DNA of 17,108 bases from an uncultured Bacilli bacterium (GTDB lineage Bacteria > Bacillota_I > Bacilli_A > RF39 > UBA660), in contig CANRAX010000014.1 of assembly GCA_947628635.1 (NCBI GenBank), positions 1 to 17,108 of the forward strand. Direction: 5' to 3'. A program made the translations under genes and the position numbers. A model generated the notes under the pieces. It was not told where the DNA came from. It did not search any database and saw only the letters and a program-made list of their open reading frames with translations. Below are positions 15,137 to 17,108 of this stretch, piece by piece. Each line of letters starts with the position of its first letter. Within the stretch, counting starts at the first letter, position 1.

Positions 15137-16135
15137 TCAAACTGGTTCTTTTTCATGTGAATCCAGATAATCTTTGACAGGAGCAAAACTACGTCGATGT
15201 TGTTTTAAAATTCCATATTTCTTTATAGCTTCTAAATGTGTTTTAGTACCATAACCTTTATTATTTTTAAAATCATACATAGGATATTGTTTATCAAGTT
15301 CATAAAGCATACTATCCCTAGTAACTTTAGCAATAACACTAGCTGCTGAAATAGTAATACTTTTTAAATCACCTTTTATAATTGATGTATGGGGGATGTC
15401 TAATTCAAGTGGCATGGCGTCAATTAAAACGTGCTCTATTTTACATTTTTTACTGCAAGCAGATATAGCTTTATACATTGCTAATTTAGTTGCTTCATAA
15501 ATATTTATTTCATCAATTTTTTGAGCATCAATGATACCAATACCAATTCCCAAAGCTTGTTTTTTTATTTCTTCATAGAAATAATTTCTTTTCTTTTCCG
15601 TTAATTTTTTAGAATCAGTTAAACCATCCAAGGAAAATGTCTCAGGTAAAACAACGCAAGCTGTAACAACTGGTCCGATTAAAGGTCCTCTTCCTACTTC
15701 ATCAACACCTGCAATATATTTTACATTATTTTTACGTAAATTTTTCTCATACCAATAAAAATTATTATCTTCACATAAAAGATATTCTAAATTTTCTAAG
15801 AGTTTTTTAAATTTTTTATTTTGGGAAAATTTTAGTATTTCATAACTATATTCTAAATCTGAAACAAAATAATTATTTACTTTAATAGTTCTTTGTTCTT
15901 GATAAAAAAGGTACTCTATTTCAATATTATTTTGATATTTTACTATGGTATTAAAACTACCCATTCTTTTTTCCCAATTTATTTCATCATAAATATTTTT
16001 AGGGCAAGCTATATTAATTGTATCTACTTTTTCTATTATATCTTGCATTATTAAAGCTGTTGGTCCTAAAAGAATTATTTTTTCTTTAGGAATATTTATC
16101 TCTTTTAAGACTTTAATTATTTCTTCTTTTGTCAT
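15137..16135 (-). CDS. rnhB: Ribonuclease HII with an extra N-terminal domain
   Basis: Cuts the RNA strand at ribonucleotides embedded in DNA. The RNase HII domain covers about residues 135-325, and all four acidic residues are present: Asp145 and Glu146 in GVDEVGRG, Asp239 in LIDAMP, and Asp274 in VIAKVTRD. At 332 aa it is much longer than typical RNase HII (about 200-260 aa). The extra length is an N-terminal region of about 130 residues beginning IIKVLKEINIPKEKIILLGP. It has no RNase motif and recalls, only loosely, a degenerate nucleotidyltransferase-like fold (GPTALIM, then KVDTINIACP). Spacing of the ATG from GAGG is 7 nt. It lies 52 nt after rbgA, as in Bacillus ylqF-rnhB. Confidence 0.95.
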   Translation of the reverse strand: MTKEEIIKVLKEINIPKEKIILLGPTALIMQDIIEKVDTINIACPKNIYDEINWEKRMGSFNTIVKYQNNIEIEYLFYQEQRTIKVNNYFVSDLEYSYEILKFSQNKKFKKLLENLEYLLCEDNNFYWYEKNLRKNNVKYIAGVDEVGRGPLIGPVVTACVVLPETFSLDGLTDSKKLTEKKRNYFYEEIKKQALGIGIGIIDAQKIDEINIYEATKLAMYKAISACSKKCKIEHVLIDAMPLELDIPHTSIIKGDLKSITISAASVIAKVTRDSMLYELDKQYPMYDFKNNKGYGTKTHLEAIKKYGILKQHRRSFAPVKDYLDSHEKEPV

Positions 16136-16152
16136 TTTTATACCTCAAATTA

Positions 16153-16161
16153 ATTGTAACA
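16153..16161 (-). promoter_or_regulatory. Possible extended -10 promoter for rnhB
   Basis: TGTTACAAT lies 17 nt before the rnhB ATG in the 52-nt gap after rbgA. There is no -35 match (TTTTCT). The very short leader and weak support make this tentative; rnhB may simply be co-transcribed with rbgA. Confidence 0.25.
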
Positions 16162-16187
16162 TAATTTTAAGAAAAAGAAAAAAAGGT

Positions 16188-17069
16188 TTATTTTTCTAAT
16201 CTGTCAAATGTAATGTTAGAAAAATAACCATCTTTTAAATCTCTAATAATTATGTTAGATACTTTTTCGTAATCGACAACTCCACCTTTTGAAAAAGCTT
16301 TTCGAGACTCAGCAATTAAGTTATAAGCTTCAATAAAATCTTCATCTAAAGTTTCAAGATTATATCTTTGTTTTAATTTTTCAGGATATAAGGTAAATAA
16401 CTTCTTTAGAATAAAAGTAGCAATATCATCAACGTTTAAAATTTCTTCTTTAATCGAAGAAAGACTTGCTAAGATGTGAGCGTTTTCTTGATTTTCTAAT
16501 TTAGGCCATAATATGCCGGGAGTATCTAGCAATTCAATATCTTTATTAATACGGATCCAATTTAAATTTTTGGTTACGCCTGGTCTATTGCCAACATTTA
16601 CAGATTTTCTACCAACGAGACGATTTATTAAAGTGCTTTTTCCTACATTTGGTACACCAATAATTAAAACTCTTGCTGGACGGGCTTTCATACCTTGATT
16701 TTTCCTTTTTTCATTAATAGGAAGCATTAGTTTTTCAGTTGCAGCAACAATTTCTTTTAGATTGCTTCCATTTAATAAATCAACTTTTATTATTTTGTAA
16801 TCCTTTTTATAAATTTCTAATATTTTGTCTGTTTGTTCTTTATCACATAAGTCATATTTCGTTACAATTAGAAGACGAGGTTTATCTTTGATAAGCTCAT
16901 CTATATCAACTATTTTTGAAGAAATGGGCATTCTAGCATCTATTACTTCATAAACAACATCAATAAGAGCAAGTTTTTCTTTTATTTCTCTTTTTGTTTT
17001 AGCCATATGACCTGGATACCAGTTGATTACGCTTTTATGCAACCCCTGTTCTTCACTATTATTACTCAT
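16188..17069 (-). CDS. rbgA: Ribosome biogenesis GTPase RbgA (YlqF)
   Basis: A circularly permuted GTPase that acts in late assembly of the 50S subunit in the cytoplasm. Numbering uses the ATG at 17069 (293 aa). An in-frame GTG 9 nt further up would overlap the end of the preceding reading frame. The family's N-terminal signature is present (NWYPGHMAKT, 16-25). The GTPase motifs come in permuted order: G4 TKYD (70-73; usually NKxD), then G1 GVPNVGKST (138-146), G2 within RPGVTK around 162-167, and G3 DTPG (182-185). The C-terminal helical RNA-binding region follows. Adjacent rnhB matches the Bacillus order. The ribosome site before this start is weak (GTGAG), suggesting coupling to the upstream gene. 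Confidence 0.95.
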   Translation of the reverse strand: MSNNSEEQGLHKSVINWYPGHMAKTKREIKEKLALIDVVYEVIDARMPISSKIVDIDELIKDKPRLLIVTKYDLCDKEQTDKILEIYKKDYKIIKVDLLNGSNLKEIVAATEKLMLPINEKRKNQGMKARPARVLIIGVPNVGKSTLINRLVGRKSVNVGNRPGVTKNLNWIRINKDIELLDTPGILWPKLENQENAHILASLSSIKEEILNVDDIATFILKKLFTLYPEKLKQRYNLETLDEDFIEAYNLIAESRKAFSKGGVVDYEKVSNIIIRDLKDGYFSNITFDRLEK

Positions 17070-17070
17070 T

Positions 17071-17108
17071 TTAATCACTCACTTTTTCTTCTATTTTCTT
17101 TGTTTCAT
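17071..17108 (-). CDS. 3' end of an unidentified upstream gene (partial)
   Basis: One minus-strand frame stays open from the right edge and ends with TAA at 17071-17073, one base before the rbgA ATG. It encodes a charged tail, ETKKIEEKVSD. The other two frames stop early. In Bacillus the gene before ylqF is rplS (L19), and a lysine/glutamate-rich tail would fit a ribosomal protein, but twelve codons are too few to identify it. Confidence 0.4.
   Translation of the reverse strand, partial: ETKKIEEKVSD

Noticed and set aside
4691..16135. Mycoplasma-type code with TGA as tryptophan
   Set aside because: rel, hisS, orf416 and rnhB all end in TGA exactly where the next gene or promoter begins, and Trp positions use TGG, so TGA is a stop.
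16165..16200. Possible terminator after rbgA (A run facing T run)
   Set aside because: Nearly all A-T pairs over seven bases with no GC core; not convincing.
1..17108. CRISPR arrays, insertion sequences, tRNA or rRNA genes, prophage genes
   Set aside because: I saw no repeated spaced units, no transposase, no terminal inverted repeats and no tRNA-like cloverleaf. The Xer recombinase is the chromosomal type and not an element integrase.

Overview
The window is very AT-rich and every gene I can support lies on the minus strand, so transcription runs from the right edge (17108) to the left edge (1). Gene content, strong Shine-Dalgarno sites (AGGAGG-like), a T-box riboswitch and gene order all point to a low-GC Bacillota genome, probably an uncultured member of class Bacilli near the Mollicutes/RF39/Erysipelotrichia radiation. 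That lineage placement is inference. TGA is used as a stop codon by several genes (rnhB, orf416, rel, hisS), so the genetic code is standard and not the Mycoplasma code.

Right part (17108 to about 9600): the last codons of an unidentified gene, then rbgA (50S assembly GTPase), rnhB (RNase HII with an unusual N-terminal domain), topA (topoisomerase I), an unknown 180-aa protein, an unknown 416-aa protein overlapping xerC (tyrosine recombinase), and an unknown 177-aa protein. This is a condensed form of the Bacillus subtilis ylqF-rnhB...topA-trmFO-xerC locus. Left part (about 9530 to 149): comN-like regulator, secDF, rel (ppGpp synthetase/hydrolase), dtd, an unusual HExxH metallopeptidase-like gene, then a T-box-controlled hisS-aspS pair. 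This matches the B. subtilis comN-secDF...relA-dtd-yrvJ-hisS-aspS locus with recJ and apt absent and yrvJ replaced.

Transcription units inferred from spacing and sites: (a) rbgA-rnhB; (b) topA-orf180, ending at a hairpin; (c) orf416-xerC; (d) orf177, ending at a hairpin; (e) comN-secDF-rel-dtd-orf388, tightly packed, with one 4-nt overlap; (f) T-box-hisS-aspS, ending in a strong terminator at 94-132; (g) a promoter at 48-78 firing out of the left edge. Four promoters place the -35 box directly at or against the stop codon of the preceding gene.

Functionally the genes are mostly information-processing housekeeping: tRNA charging (HisRS, AspRS), proofreading (DTD), stringent response (Rel), ribosome assembly (RbgA), DNA topology and chromosome maintenance (TopA, RNase HII, XerC) and protein export (SecDF). 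The most notable non-routine signals are a run of ten G residues inside the spacer of the left-edge promoter (a candidate slippage switch), a His/Cys-rich tail on HisRS, an archaeal-type AspRS, a divergent metallopeptidase in the rel operon, and three unrecognised genes around xerC.
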